A stretch of DNA of 64,000 nucleotides, taken from NCBI GenBank assembly GCA_013112555.1, contig JABFGK010000001.1, positions 620,001-684,000 of the forward strand, in the 5' to 3' direction. How positions within the stretch are numbered: position 1 is the stretch's first letter; the number at the start of each line of letters is the position of its first letter. Under the pieces are notes generated by a model. It had not been told where the DNA came from. It saw nothing but the letters and a program-made list of their open reading frames with translations, and searched no databases. Below are positions 50,892 through 59,763 of the stretch, one piece after another. A program made the position numbers and the translations under genes. The DNA comes from Planctomycetota bacterium. Lineage in GTDB: Bacteria > Planctomycetota > Phycisphaerae > Phycisphaerales > UBA5793.

Positions 50892-52928
50892 ATGATGCAC
50901 TCTCAAAACCTCCGGATTGGCCTTCTCTTCCTGATTGTGATGTCAATTTCGACGGGCATCGTCTGTGCGCAGAACAGCGAGGAGCCACCGGCTGCGCCGG
51001 CTGAGGGCGAGACTCGCCCGACGATCGGGCAGCCCCATGAGGTCACGTTTGATGCCGCACGCTTCTTCACGACGCGCGACGGCAAGACGCTGAAGCTGCC
51101 GGTCGAGGATGATGCATTCCTCTTTGCCATCTTCGGCGATCGGAACGGCGGGCCTGCTGCCGGGATCGAAGTCCTCAAACAGGCCGTTGCCGATGCGAAT
51201 CTGCTTGAACCGGACCTGGTCATGACCGTCGGCGATCTCGTTGCCGGGTACACCGGCCACATGCAATGGATGAGGCAGATGAAGGAGTACACCTCGGTGA
51301 TGGACGGCCTGCTCATGCCGTGGTTCCCGGTAGCCGGCAACCATGATGTGTACTGGCGCGGGCAGGGCATCAAGCCGAAGGGGGAGAATGAAGCAGACTA
51401 CGAAACCCACTTCGGCCCGCTCTGGTATGCGTTCGAACATAAAAACTGCTGGTTCATCTCGCTGTACTCAGACGAGGGAAACCCGATCACCGGGGAGAAG
51501 AACTTCAATAAGCCCGGCTGTCAACGCATGAGTCCCGCCCAGTTTGCCTGGCTCGAGGAGACGCTCGAGAAAGCAAAGGATGCGGATCATGTGTTTGCCT
51601 TCCTGCATCATCCCCGGTGGAGGAAGGGAAACTATGGTCAGGATTGGGATCGCGTGCACGCGCTCCTCGCGCAGGCGGGCAATGTGAGTGCCGTCTTTGC
51701 CGGGCACATTCATCGCATGTACTACGCCGGGCCGAAGGATGGGATCGAGTACATCACATTGGCGACCGTCGGCGGGGCACAGTCGAGCACCGTCCCGGAT
51801 GCCGGCTATCTGCATGAGTTCCACTTAGTCATGGTGCGCCAGGATCAGATTGCCGTTGCAGCCGTGCCGGTGGGTGAGGTGATGGACCCGCGTTCCGTCA
51901 CGGAACAGGTCAGCCGCGAGAGTGCCCGACTCGCAGCGGTGCGGCCGAGATTCGGCGAGCGCGTGATGCTGGATGCCTGGGGCGACGTGAATCAGGAAGT
52001 GACTGCCGTCGTGGCCAATCCGGTATCACAACCGATCGAGGTTACGATCACCCCGGGCAGCGCCGACAGTCGATGGGCCTTCACGCCGACGCATGTGCAC
52101 ACGACGATCGAGCCGGGAGCAACGTATGAGGCCGTGGTATATGCCATGCGGGCCGATCACGAACTCGATGCAACATTCCGCCCGGCCGAGTTGACACTCA
52201 ACATTGACTACCTGGCCGGGGGGCGCCGCTTCCGCATTCCCGAAACCAGGACTGACATCCCGATGCGGCCGTTGCTGGAGCGACCGGCGATGCCCGACGG
52301 CGAGATGGTGGCACAACTCAACGGCCGCAATGACGTCTTTCTCGTCGGCAATGATCTGTTTGAACTTCCCGACGGGCCGATGACGCTCGAGTGTCGCTTC
52401 ACGGCCGACTCCTTTGGGGATCGCACGGGGTTACTGGCCAAGACCGAGGGGTCGGAATATGGCTTCTTCGTTAACGGGGGAGTCCCGTCGTTCTCGATCT
52501 TCCTCGGCAGTTCGTATGCCGAAGTGAAAGCGGATGCACCGGTACTCAAGGCAAACCAGTGGTATCACATTGCCGGGGTCTACGATGGGACCGAAGTCCG
52601 TCTGTATCTGGATGGTCATCTTATTAAGTCAGTGCAGCGGTCCGGCCCACGGAATCCGAACCCGTTTGCCCTGGCCATCGGGGCCGATGTAGACCCGGCC
52701 GGCCGCCCAACGTCACACTTTGCCGGCCAGATCGACAGCGTGCGTCTGTCACGGGTGGCACGATACAGCGGCGAGACGTGTACTGTAGAAGATCGGTTCG
52801 AATCGGATGCCGATACGGTACTGCTGTATAACATGGATGCGCTGCAGGCTCGCTGGCTCTATGATGAGTCGACGACGCAGGCACCTGCGCTGGCCCGGGG
52901 ACGGCCGATTGTGACAGAGCGGAAGTGA
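50892..52928 (+). CDS. Secreted metallophosphoesterase with LamG-type domain
   Basis: 678 residues from the first of two adjacent ATG codons; signal peptide IGLLFLIVMSISTGIVCAQ. The calcineurin-like phosphoesterase signature is complete: FAIFGDRNG, VMTVGDLV, VAGNHDVYW, FLHHPRW and VFAGHIHRMYY supply the metal ligands. After a linker domain, residues about 475-640 form a concanavalin-like LamG fold (FELPDGPMTLECRFTADS, NQWYHIAGVYDGTEVRLYLD). It is probably exported and acts on phosphate esters bound to polymers at the cell surface; the substrate is unknown. Confidence 0.88.
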   Translation: MMHSQNLRIGLLFLIVMSISTGIVCAQNSEEPPAAPAEGETRPTIGQPHEVTFDAARFFTTRDGKTLKLPVEDDAFLFAIFGDRNGGPAAGIEVLKQAVADANLLEPDLVMTVGDLVAGYTGHMQWMRQMKEYTSVMDGLLMPWFPVAGNHDVYWRGQGIKPKGENEADYETHFGPLWYAFEHKNCWFISLYSDEGNPITGEKNFNKPGCQRMSPAQFAWLEETLEKAKDADHVFAFLHHPRWRKGNYGQDWDRVHALLAQAGNVSAVFAGHIHRMYYAGPKDGIEYITLATVGGAQSSTVPDAGYLHEFHLVMVRQDQIAVAAVPVGEVMDPRSVTEQVSRESARLAAVRPRFGERVMLDAWGDVNQEVTAVVANPVSQPIEVTITPGSADSRWAFTPTHVHTTIEPGATYEAVVYAMRADHELDATFRPAELTLNIDYLAGGRRFRIPETRTDIPMRPLLERPAMPDGEMVAQLNGRNDVFLVGNDLFELPDGPMTLECRFTADSFGDRTGLLAKTEGSEYGFFVNGGVPSFSIFLGSSYAEVKADAPVLKANQWYHIAGVYDGTEVRLYLDGHLIKSVQRSGPRNPNPFALAIGADVDPAGRPTSHFAGQIDSVRLSRVARYSGETCTVEDRFESDADTVLLYNMDALQARWLYDESTTQAPALARGRPIVTERK

Positions 52929-52935
52929 GGCACTC

Positions 52936-53295
52936 TCAGATCCGTTTCATATCGCGCACCGTTCGCTCACTGGTCACATCCCCCGTATTCAGCGTCTCGG
53001 CCGGCTCGAACAGCAGCACGTGACACTCCTGATCGGCGCGCGGGCAATGCTCGACACCGCGCGGCACGATGATGAACTCACCCTCGTCAAGGCGGACGGT
53101 CCGATCGCGAAACTGCATCTCCAATCGGCCGTGAAGGACGAGGAACAGCTCATCGGCGTTCTCGTGAGCATGCCAGATGAACTCGCCGGACAGTTTGGCT
53201 AAGCGCACATGCTGATCATTCAGTTCACCAACAATGTGTGGTTGCCAGTGTTGCTCGATCTGAGACAGCGCATGATTGAGATTGACCGTGTGCAT
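52936..53295 (-). CDS. Single-domain cupin
   Basis: 119 residues; GGAGG lies ten bases before the ATG. The two cupin motifs are present: FIWHAHENADELFLVLHGRL (39-58), with the His-x-His...Glu metal ligands, and EGEFIIVPRGVEHCPRA (about 71-87), with the third histidine. Such small proteins bind a metal and may be isomerases, dioxygenases or regulators. The stop is close to the convergent metallophosphoesterase gene. The substrate cannot be told from sequence. Confidence 0.88.
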   Translation of the reverse strand: MHTVNLNHALSQIEQHWQPHIVGELNDQHVRLAKLSGEFIWHAHENADELFLVLHGRLEMQFRDRTVRLDEGEFIIVPRGVEHCPRADQECHVLLFEPAETLNTGDVTSERTVRDMKRI

Positions 53296-53543
53296 ACGAC
53301 GTGTCCCTCCGAAATCAGACGCAGCGGTCCGTCAGACTGTAGAGCCGCGCGACGCAGCGGATGGTAGTCGTACCGCATTTGCCGTTCGTCGAGTCCTTCC
53401 GGTGCAGCAATCGAGCCTGTTCGATCAGTGCTTTCATGCGGTGGCGATACGAGGGGGATCGCCGTCGCTGAGCTGGGCGGGCTTGGCACGGCTTGCCTGG
53501 GGGCTTGACCTCGGGAGAATATGCTACCAAAGGAGATTGCCAG

Positions 53544-53915
53544 ATGCCATCACTCGTTGTTGTTTCCGGGCCGAACGAAGGCGCGTACTACCCGATGGGC
53601 CAGCGAACCGTCGTCATCGGTCGCGATGAATCCTGCCCGATCCAGATCGTCGATGATCTCGTATCGCGCAAGCATGTCCAGATTCGCTTCGACGCTTCAT
53701 CGAACGATTACATCGCCACGGACATGAAAAGTGCCAACGGTCTTTTGGTCAACGGCCGACGCATCGAGGGTGAAATCACGCTCGTCGACGGCGACGCCAT
53801 CGAGATCGGCAAGTCGCGGATCAACTACTACACCGGTGACTTCGCAGACCGGGACAGTGCCTGGGCGCACTACAAACAGCGAGGTCAGAAGTTCAAGAAC
53901 ACGCTTGAATCCTGA
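53544..53915 (+). CDS. FHA-domain protein
   Basis: 123 residues; AAAGGAG lies before the ATG at 53544, so the longer in-frame start at 53493 is rejected. The whole protein is one forkhead-associated domain: VVIGRDESCPIQIVDD, then SRKHVQIRF and SANGLLVNGRRI, holding the conserved Gly-Arg, Ser-x-x-His and Asn-Gly residues that read phosphothreonine. It would bind targets of Hanks-type kinases such as the one encoded at 32175-35369; that link is inference. Confidence 0.92.
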   Translation: MPSLVVVSGPNEGAYYPMGQRTVVIGRDESCPIQIVDDLVSRKHVQIRFDASSNDYIATDMKSANGLLVNGRRIEGEITLVDGDAIEIGKSRINYYTGDFADRDSAWAHYKQRGQKFKNTLES

Positions 53916-53988
53916 GTGGTTGTCAGCCTGACACCGTCGCTGTACGCACTGTGCCGGCCGACCGTCACGGCACGTCCCCAGTCAGCCC

Positions 53989-54723
53989 ATGGCAAAGAAG
54001 CGCACACGACAATCGAGCCGGTCGTCTTCCTGTTCCGCTCGTCGATTGAGCGAGATCAGCACTGCGATTGCATCATGTGCGCGCTGCCCGGATTTATGCT
54101 CGTACTGTGCGGAGATCGGCCGCGTCAGACGCAAGGCGTATGCCGACTGGGACTACTGGGCCAAGCCGGTTGCCGGTTTTGGAGATCCGGCTGCCTGGCT
54201 GTGGATCGTCGGATTGGCACCGGCGGCGCACGGGGCGAATCGAACCGGCCGCATGTTCACCGGTGATCGGAGCGGTGACTTTTTGTATGCAGCGCTGCAT
54301 CGTGCCGGCCTGGCAAGTCAGGGCGAGTCGATCAGTCGTGAGGATGGATTGCAACTGAGCGGGGTCTTCATTTCGGCAGCCCTTCGCTGTGCGCCACCGG
54401 GAAACAAGCCGACACCCGGCCAGTTGTCTGCCTGTCGGCCGTATCTCGTTCAGGAGTGGGGGGCCCTGTCGAAATCTGTGCGTGTCATTTTAGCGCTGGG
54501 CGGGATCGCCTGGAATGCGGTGCTGGCAACCGGCCGCGAGTGCGGCATCGCTGTGGCCAAACCTAAACCTGCATTCGGTCATGATGCAACGGTTGCGTTC
54601 GGCAGCGTGAATCTGATCGGCTCATACCACGTCTCGCAACAGAATACGTTCACCGGCCGACTCACCACGGGCATGTTCGATGCGACGTTACAAAGGGCGC
54701 GGGCGCTGGCCACGATCAAATAA
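53989..54723 (+). CDS. Uracil-DNA glycosylase, family 5 (UdgB-like)
   Basis: 244 residues. CARCPDLCSYC near residue 30 and further cysteines in RCAPPGNKP and SACRPYL supply a 4Fe-4S cluster. The active-site block GLAPAAHGANRTGRMFTGD (about 75-93) and the later GSYHVSQQNTFTG match UDGB-type enzymes, which excise uracil and other deaminated bases in base excision repair. The basic, Ser-rich first 20 residues may be an extension. The start is not certain because a second frame overlaps. Confidence 0.88.
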   Translation: MAKKRTRQSSRSSSCSARRLSEISTAIASCARCPDLCSYCAEIGRVRRKAYADWDYWAKPVAGFGDPAAWLWIVGLAPAAHGANRTGRMFTGDRSGDFLYAALHRAGLASQGESISREDGLQLSGVFISAALRCAPPGNKPTPGQLSACRPYLVQEWGALSKSVRVILALGGIAWNAVLATGRECGIAVAKPKPAFGHDATVAFGSVNLIGSYHVSQQNTFTGRLTTGMFDATLQRARALATIK

Positions 54724-54761
54724 GCCGCGACTTGGGATATGGAGGGGCGGGCTGGGGCATC

Positions 54762-56342
54762 TCAACTGCTTCCACCGCCACCACCACCACCGCCGCTGCC
54801 ACCACCGCCACGGTGGTGCTTGCGCTTGCCCTGTCGCTTGCCGCGCGACTTCCGTCCGCCACGACCGCCCCGCTTTCGACGCCGCCCTGGTTTTTGTGAC
54901 TTCGATGAGTCGGACTCTCCGGACTTGTCACCATCCTGCTTGGCAGCCCCGGCAGAGGTGTCGCTGCCGGCCTGATCCTGTGCGGTGTCGGGACTGTCAG
55001 GGGCTATGGCATCGGCATCGGACTGCGGTTGTGAGTTGGCCTCGCCACCCGTCGCCGGTTCAGCCGACGTGTCACCTTGCTGGGCTGCTGCATCGTTGCC
55101 CTGGGACTGGCGGTCTCGCCGTGAACGTGATTGCCCACGGCTCCCTCTGCCTCGACGCAGCGGCTTGCGACCGGACTTCCTGTCATTCTGGCCGGCCTCA
55201 TCGCCCTCGGCATTCGACTCTGCCTGCCCAGCGGGTTTTGATTTGCGTTCGGTGGTCGAGGACCCTGCGTCTTTGGGCTCCTCGCTTCGTGCGTCCCGTT
55301 TCTGATCGCGTGAGCCGGTGCCCTTTGATCCGCCGGAGGATCGCGGCGAGTATCCGTTGAGCGCTGTGGGAGGCGGGCACGTCTCAGGGTCGAGCAGTTC
55401 GTCGACTCGGACGGCGATCCGGGACCGATCGTGCTCCAGTTCGACGAGCACGAGTTGCGTAATGATCTGGCTGTCGATGACGATGCCCGGGCCGTCCGCG
55501 GTACCGACGCGAGTCTTGCGATGCGGCAGGTTCTTCTTCAACTCCTGGTACGTCTTGTCTTCATAGAGCAGGCAGCACATGACGCGCCCGCAGCGCCCGG
55601 AGATCTTGAGCGGGTCGAGCGTTGCTTTCTGCACTTTCGCCGTTCGCATTGGCACCCGGTTGAGCACTTTGAGGAACTGTCGGCAGCAACAATGCTGGCC
55701 GCAGCGCTCATAGTCGGCGGTCAGTCGTGCCTCATCCCGTGCCCCGACCTGCCTCATCTCGATACGCGTCTTGAACTCGCGAGCCAGGAGCCTGACGAGT
55801 TCACGGAAATCGACCCGATCATGCGCCTTGAAGTACAGCGTCAAACGTTCTTCACCCAGGATCGGCTCAGCCTCAATGAACTTCATTTCGAGGCCGAGTT
55901 CATCGGCGATTTCGCCTGAGCGGGTGAGGAAGTAGCGCTTATTCCCCTCCAGTTCCTTCATCTTCGTTTGATCGGTTGCGGTGGCCAGCCGGACCACGCG
56001 ACCCTTCGTCGTAAACGGGTACTTCCGCCCGCCGGACTGTTCGATGAATCCCTCAATGTCGTCATGCGTCAGGACGTTGCCACAGGAGTCGCTGCTGCAT
56101 GACCGAGACAGGACATCGGCCAGTTCGGTCCCACGCGGCGACTTCACGACAAGCCGTGTATGGCAGTTCGGGAGGAAATCAAGATCGAACGGGTATTCTG
56201 CGATCTGACGCATGTAGCCGTAGCGCACGACGACCGATTCCGGGATGGCCGGCGGCTCCAGGCTGACTGCCTGCGCCTCGGTCAACCCTCGGGCCTTCGG
56301 GTCGGCTTCCTTTTCAAATATCGGGAGCGGGACGATGGGCAT
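54762..56342 (-). CDS. PSP1 C-terminal domain protein with long low-complexity tail
   Basis: 526 residues. Residues about 35-320 form the PSP1 domain: GRKYPF segment, KFIEAEPILGEERLTLYFKA and RIEMRQVGARDEARL, with a cysteine cluster CGQHCCCRQFL and GRCGRVMCCLLYE, as in RicT/YaaT-type proteins that bind FeS clusters and influence RNA processing. The remaining 200 residues are disordered, Ser/Gly/Asp/Arg-rich, with RGGRGGRKSRGKRQGKRK and a run of glycines at the end. The basic Gly-Arg tail suggests RNA binding. Planctomycete members commonly carry such tails. Confidence 0.88.
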   Translation of the reverse strand: MPIVPLPIFEKEADPKARGLTEAQAVSLEPPAIPESVVVRYGYMRQIAEYPFDLDFLPNCHTRLVVKSPRGTELADVLSRSCSSDSCGNVLTHDDIEGFIEQSGGRKYPFTTKGRVVRLATATDQTKMKELEGNKRYFLTRSGEIADELGLEMKFIEAEPILGEERLTLYFKAHDRVDFRELVRLLAREFKTRIEMRQVGARDEARLTADYERCGQHCCCRQFLKVLNRVPMRTAKVQKATLDPLKISGRCGRVMCCLLYEDKTYQELKKNLPHRKTRVGTADGPGIVIDSQIITQLVLVELEHDRSRIAVRVDELLDPETCPPPTALNGYSPRSSGGSKGTGSRDQKRDARSEEPKDAGSSTTERKSKPAGQAESNAEGDEAGQNDRKSGRKPLRRGRGSRGQSRSRRDRQSQGNDAAAQQGDTSAEPATGGEANSQPQSDADAIAPDSPDTAQDQAGSDTSAGAAKQDGDKSGESDSSKSQKPGRRRKRGGRGGRKSRGKRQGKRKHHRGGGGSGGGGGGGGSS

Positions 56343-56705
56343 GAATCACTACTCTCGTTGCTGCCGGTGCGTTAGGTCATCACTCACGGACGGCATCCGG
56401 ATATACGATCCCCATGGCCGACGCTCGTTTCTGAGTCCGGCCACGGCGCACAGTCCACTCCGGGTCCGGACCTGTCGACGATGGCCCCACCGGGAGGAAT
56501 CACTGCGAGATGTCGTCAGGAGGATCTTTATACGCCCGCAGGGTGTCCTGACAGTCACTCTGCGGTCTCAAACAGCAACGAGTGTCGGCCCATCCATCAG
56601 GCGCGACACGATGAAACCCCGAGGTCTGGTGGATGAATGCCCCGGGGTGCGTGAAAGACTACCCGTCGATGCACCGTGTGGCAAGGGCAATGACCGGCGG
56701 CTCGG
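56343..56705. other. Intergenic region, nothing recognisable
   Basis: 363 bases between the PSP1 gene start and the end of the next minus-strand gene. It must hold the PSP1 promoter. Short frames are present without ribosome binding sites. Confidence 0.45.
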
Positions 56706-57092
56706 TCAGTTGCCCGATCCGGGTGCCTGGGCCGGCGGCTGCGTGAAGTCCCCGACTGAGATCAGGTTCAGCAACCGCATCCCCGAGACGCTCGGTTCGT
56801 ACACGAGGAGATTGCCGGTCCGTGCCTCGAGCACGTACAGCATCTCCTCATTGCCGCCTTGTGTGGTAATCAGTGTGTACTCTGTGCCGGTTGTTGCCAT
56901 CTCTGCATGGGCGGCATTGCCGGAGGTGAGGTGGCCGGCCTGAATGGTGATCAGTGCAGCCATCAGAATCGCTGTGCATGAAAGAAGAACGGATGCGAGG
57001 ATCCGGTTCTCTCGGGATTTGCGTTCCGTCCCGTGCAGTGCCGGGCGGGCTGCTTCCGTGTTCGGCATGTGATCGCTCTGGTTCGTATTCAT
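56706..57092 (-). CDS. Small anchored protein, paralogue of the next gene
   Basis: 128 residues from the ATG at 57092; an in-frame start at 57125 is less likely. A basic cytoplasmic segment (to about residue 30) precedes one transmembrane helix, ILASVLLSCTAILMAALITI. The outer part contains EEMLYVLEARTGNLLVYEPS and the end is Pro/Gly-rich. The motif YVLEARTGNLLVY resembles YVLDQRNGALAGF in the adjacent gene, so both are copies of one family. I do not know a function. Confidence 0.72.
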   Translation of the reverse strand: MNTNQSDHMPNTEAARPALHGTERKSRENRILASVLLSCTAILMAALITIQAGHLTSGNAAHAEMATTGTEYTLITTQGGNEEMLYVLEARTGNLLVYEPSVSGMRLLNLISVGDFTQPPAQAPGSGN

Positions 57093-57172
57093 TCTCGCTT
57101 GACCTCTCTGTATCGGTCGTCTCATCCGAAGAGAGACGAAGCATGTCTCAGGAAATCCGGCAACGTGGAGTT

Positions 57173-57478
57173 TTACCGGCCGGGCTGATACCGCCGGGCA
57201 TCGTCGCCGATGTTGCGGATTTGAATTCCCTTGAGTTGCTTGGCTGAGCGGTCATACAAAAAGCCTGCCAGTGCCCCGTTGCGCTGGTCCAGAACGTACA
57301 CGGCATTGCTGGTGGCCCCGTTGAGCTGCCCGCCGACCATGATGAAATCCCCAACGGGTGCTGCTCCACGGGCCGATCCGGCAGTGGCAATCCCGGGTGC
57401 CCAGGTCACAGCGACTAACACAACGAGCAAGGCCAGGTTCAGTGCAAGCAGGCCTTTCAATCGCTTCGATGCAAACAT
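57173..57478 (-). CDS. Small secreted or anchored protein, paralogue of the preceding gene
   Basis: 101 residues; AAGGAG lies nine bases before the ATG. A signal or anchor helix (LLALNLALLVVLVAVTWAPG) is followed by GDFIMVGGQLNGATSNAVYV and LDQRNGALAGFLYDRSAKQL, a beta-rich pattern like one blade of a propeller. It lies 80 bases upstream of the 57092 gene on the same strand, so the two are probably one operon from tandem duplication. The function is unknown. Confidence 0.72.
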   Translation of the reverse strand: MFASKRLKGLLALNLALLVVLVAVTWAPGIATAGSARGAAPVGDFIMVGGQLNGATSNAVYVLDQRNGALAGFLYDRSAKQLKGIQIRNIGDDARRYQPGR

Positions 57479-57695
57479 GTGTCATGCTCCTTGTCTGGAG
57501 ATATGTTGAGTATCGCGTGCGGTGACTCGTCGTGAACGAGTCCAGTCGATTGGATGGCGGCCGGTGCCTGTGCTGTCACAAAACCGCCATCGGCAACAGG
57601 CTGCCATGAGCATATGAGCCCTCAGCCTGGGAGCAAACAGGTGCGCCTTCCCCCAGTTCAACGTGTCGAACTCGTCATTGGTTCCGGCCGATCCG

Positions 57696-58277
57696 TCATT
57701 TTTCCAGCATCTGCCTCACCGGGCGGCTGATGCGATCAAACTGATCGGCTGCCACATGCAGCGTCATCCAGCTCGGGCTTCTCGTGGTCATGACCCGCTG
57801 ATAATGGTCCACCTTAACGGCCCTCATCGCATACCACCGGCCTCGGTGATGAAACACATCCTCAAACAATGAATCGGGCGGCTGGGCCGAGCACCAGTAC
57901 ACAAACACGAAGACCGCCTCGAACCCATCCCCGAACACACGCCCCCACCGGTTCATCGCATCCACATCGGCCTGTGTGACCCAGGATTCGAGCCGCATCG
58001 GTCGAGACGCCGGGGCCCGGCTGCGGGATTCATGACGGCGTGACAGCGGGAGTCGTCGCCCTTTGACGTCCACCAGCCACTTCGAGGCCTCGGCCGTGAC
58101 GAGGAAGTCAAATGACTTGGCAGAGCCCAAGCTGGGATCGGTCAGGGCATGCCCGGCCGGGCCCGCCTTGGGCCGTAAGAGGGTCTTCTTCGCCTCATCG
58201 ACAGCCACATACGGGATCCGGTTGAGTCGCAGGAAGTGCTCAAATGCTGATTCGTAGTGAACCGTGCGTTGGGCCAT
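57696..58277 (-). CDS. HYExAFE family protein
   Basis: 193 residues from the ATG at 58277. The N-terminus HYESAFEHFLR (about residues 6-16) is the defining motif of the family, which I know from planctomycetes. Further motifs are FDFLV, WLVDVKGRR, SWVTQADVDAM and FVFVYW. The D...VKGR arrangement (Asp, then Val-Asp-Val-Lys) resembles a PD-(D/E)XK nuclease core, so a nuclease or nuclease-derived function is possible; no experimental role is known to me. The gene is divergent from the TPR/alpha-CTD gene. Confidence 0.85.
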   Translation of the reverse strand: MAQRTVHYESAFEHFLRLNRIPYVAVDEAKKTLLRPKAGPAGHALTDPSLGSAKSFDFLVTAEASKWLVDVKGRRLPLSRRHESRSRAPASRPMRLESWVTQADVDAMNRWGRVFGDGFEAVFVFVYWCSAQPPDSLFEDVFHHRGRWYAMRAVKVDHYQRVMTTRSPSWMTLHVAADQFDRISRPVRQMLEK

Positions 58278-58547
58278 CGGCCGCCCCTTCGGATCATCTC
58301 TGTGCTCCAACGGCGCGGCACGATACAGTCCTGGGCCCCCGTTCGCACCCGGTGGCGCGGGGTTGCCGGGGTATTCTAGCCTGATTCGACGGCAGGCAGA
58401 CGGCTACCTGCAGGCCCGAATTGGTGCTCCGTTTCCCTTTTTTCATGAGCCGGCATACACTTGCCTCTGTCGGGACGTGGGGGGGGCGATATCTCTACTA
58501 CGACAGCGGATGAAACCAGGTACGAAACGCGACGGAGGCATGGAACC

Positions 58548-59660
58548 ATGGCCGAGGACGTGATGGAAATGCTCATTGGAGCAACCGGCGAGACGGTTAA
58601 GCGCGATGACGATACGAGCCGCTCGCACATGGTGGCCGGCGAGAACGCCGAACGGGTGGGCGATCGCATCGGTGCCGTCAACGAATACCGCAAGGCGCTG
58701 CAGTTCAACACCGAGAACGTTGACGCTGCCTTCCGTCTGGCCTACTGCCTCGATCTCGTGGGTGAGTCCGACGAGGCGATCTCGCTGTATGAGCATTGCA
58801 TCGACGTGGGGAGCGGCCCGGCCCACATCAACGCACTCGTCAACCTGGCCATCTGCTACGACGACCAGGGCAGTTATCGGCGTGCTGAGAAGTGCCTGCG
58901 CCAGGTGCTTGACACCGAACCGAATCACCCCCGTGCCAAGCTCTTTATGAAGGACATCGAGTCCTCGTTTGACATGGAGATTGATGAAGATGCCGAGAAG
59001 AACCTCACGGCCCGCAGTGCCCTGCTCGAAACGCCGGTCACAGACTTCGAACTCTCGGTCCGTGCCCGCAACTGCCTCAAGAAGATGAGCATCAATACGC
59101 TGGGCGATCTGTTGAGGATCACCGAGGCCGAACTGCTCGGCTCCAAGAACTTCGGCGAAACGAGCCTCCAGGAGGTCAAGGACATGCTGGCCACCAAGGG
59201 CCTGCGACTCGGCCAGGGGCTCGAAGAGCAGCATGACGTCGTCCGCCGCTCGGTCTACGAAAAACTCAAGGGCACGCCGCAGGAATACATGCTCAGCAAG
59301 CCGGTTTCCGAACTGCAACTATCGGTACGAGCCCGCAAGGCCCTGCAGGTGCTCAATATCTCGACCATCGGCGACCTCTGTGCCCGGACAGAGGCAGAAC
59401 TGCTGGGTGTCAAGAACTTCGGCTCGACGAGTCTTGACGAAGTGACCAAGAAACTCGGTGATCTCGGCCTCGAACTCAGGCAACTCAGCCCGGAAGAGGG
59501 CGGAATCCCCACGGATCAGGTTCCCGAAGACGTGCTGCCTCAGACCGAGTCGGATATCCTGGCTGACATTCAGGCGGCCGTCGCAGAGGCCGCATTGGCC
59601 GAGTCCAGCGGCGAAATGGTGACCGAGGAGCCGGCCCAGAAGTCTGATCCCGAGTCCTGA
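58548..59660 (+). CDS. TPR protein with two RNA polymerase alpha C-terminal domains
   Basis: 370 residues; GGAGG lies nine bases before the ATG at 58548. Residues about 30-140 hold TPR units (GDRIGAVNEYRKALQFN, SDEAISLYEHCIDVG, SYRRAEKCLRQVLDTEPNHP). Two alpha-CTD-type helix-hairpin-helix domains follow, each with ELSVRARNCLKKMSINTLGD- or LSVRARKALQVLNISTIGD-like openings and LLGSKNFGETSL- or LLGVKNFGSTSL-like second hairpins. In RpoA these residues bind UP-element DNA and activators. A free protein with two copies might dock at promoters or on activators. Such proteins are typical of Phycisphaerae-like genomes. The acidic C-terminus is disordered. Confidence 0.9.
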   Translation: MAEDVMEMLIGATGETVKRDDDTSRSHMVAGENAERVGDRIGAVNEYRKALQFNTENVDAAFRLAYCLDLVGESDEAISLYEHCIDVGSGPAHINALVNLAICYDDQGSYRRAEKCLRQVLDTEPNHPRAKLFMKDIESSFDMEIDEDAEKNLTARSALLETPVTDFELSVRARNCLKKMSINTLGDLLRITEAELLGSKNFGETSLQEVKDMLATKGLRLGQGLEEQHDVVRRSVYEKLKGTPQEYMLSKPVSELQLSVRARKALQVLNISTIGDLCARTEAELLGVKNFGSTSLDEVTKKLGDLGLELRQLSPEEGGIPTDQVPEDVLPQTESDILADIQAAVAEAALAESSGEMVTEEPAQKSDPES

Positions 59661-59763
59661 TCCACCTTCATGCCGGGGTCTGCTCGCCTGAGCACCACGC
59701 AACTTTGTGCACGATCCTGCAATCTCGGTGGCTGTGCCTCAGCGACCGCTGTATCGTCACGCC

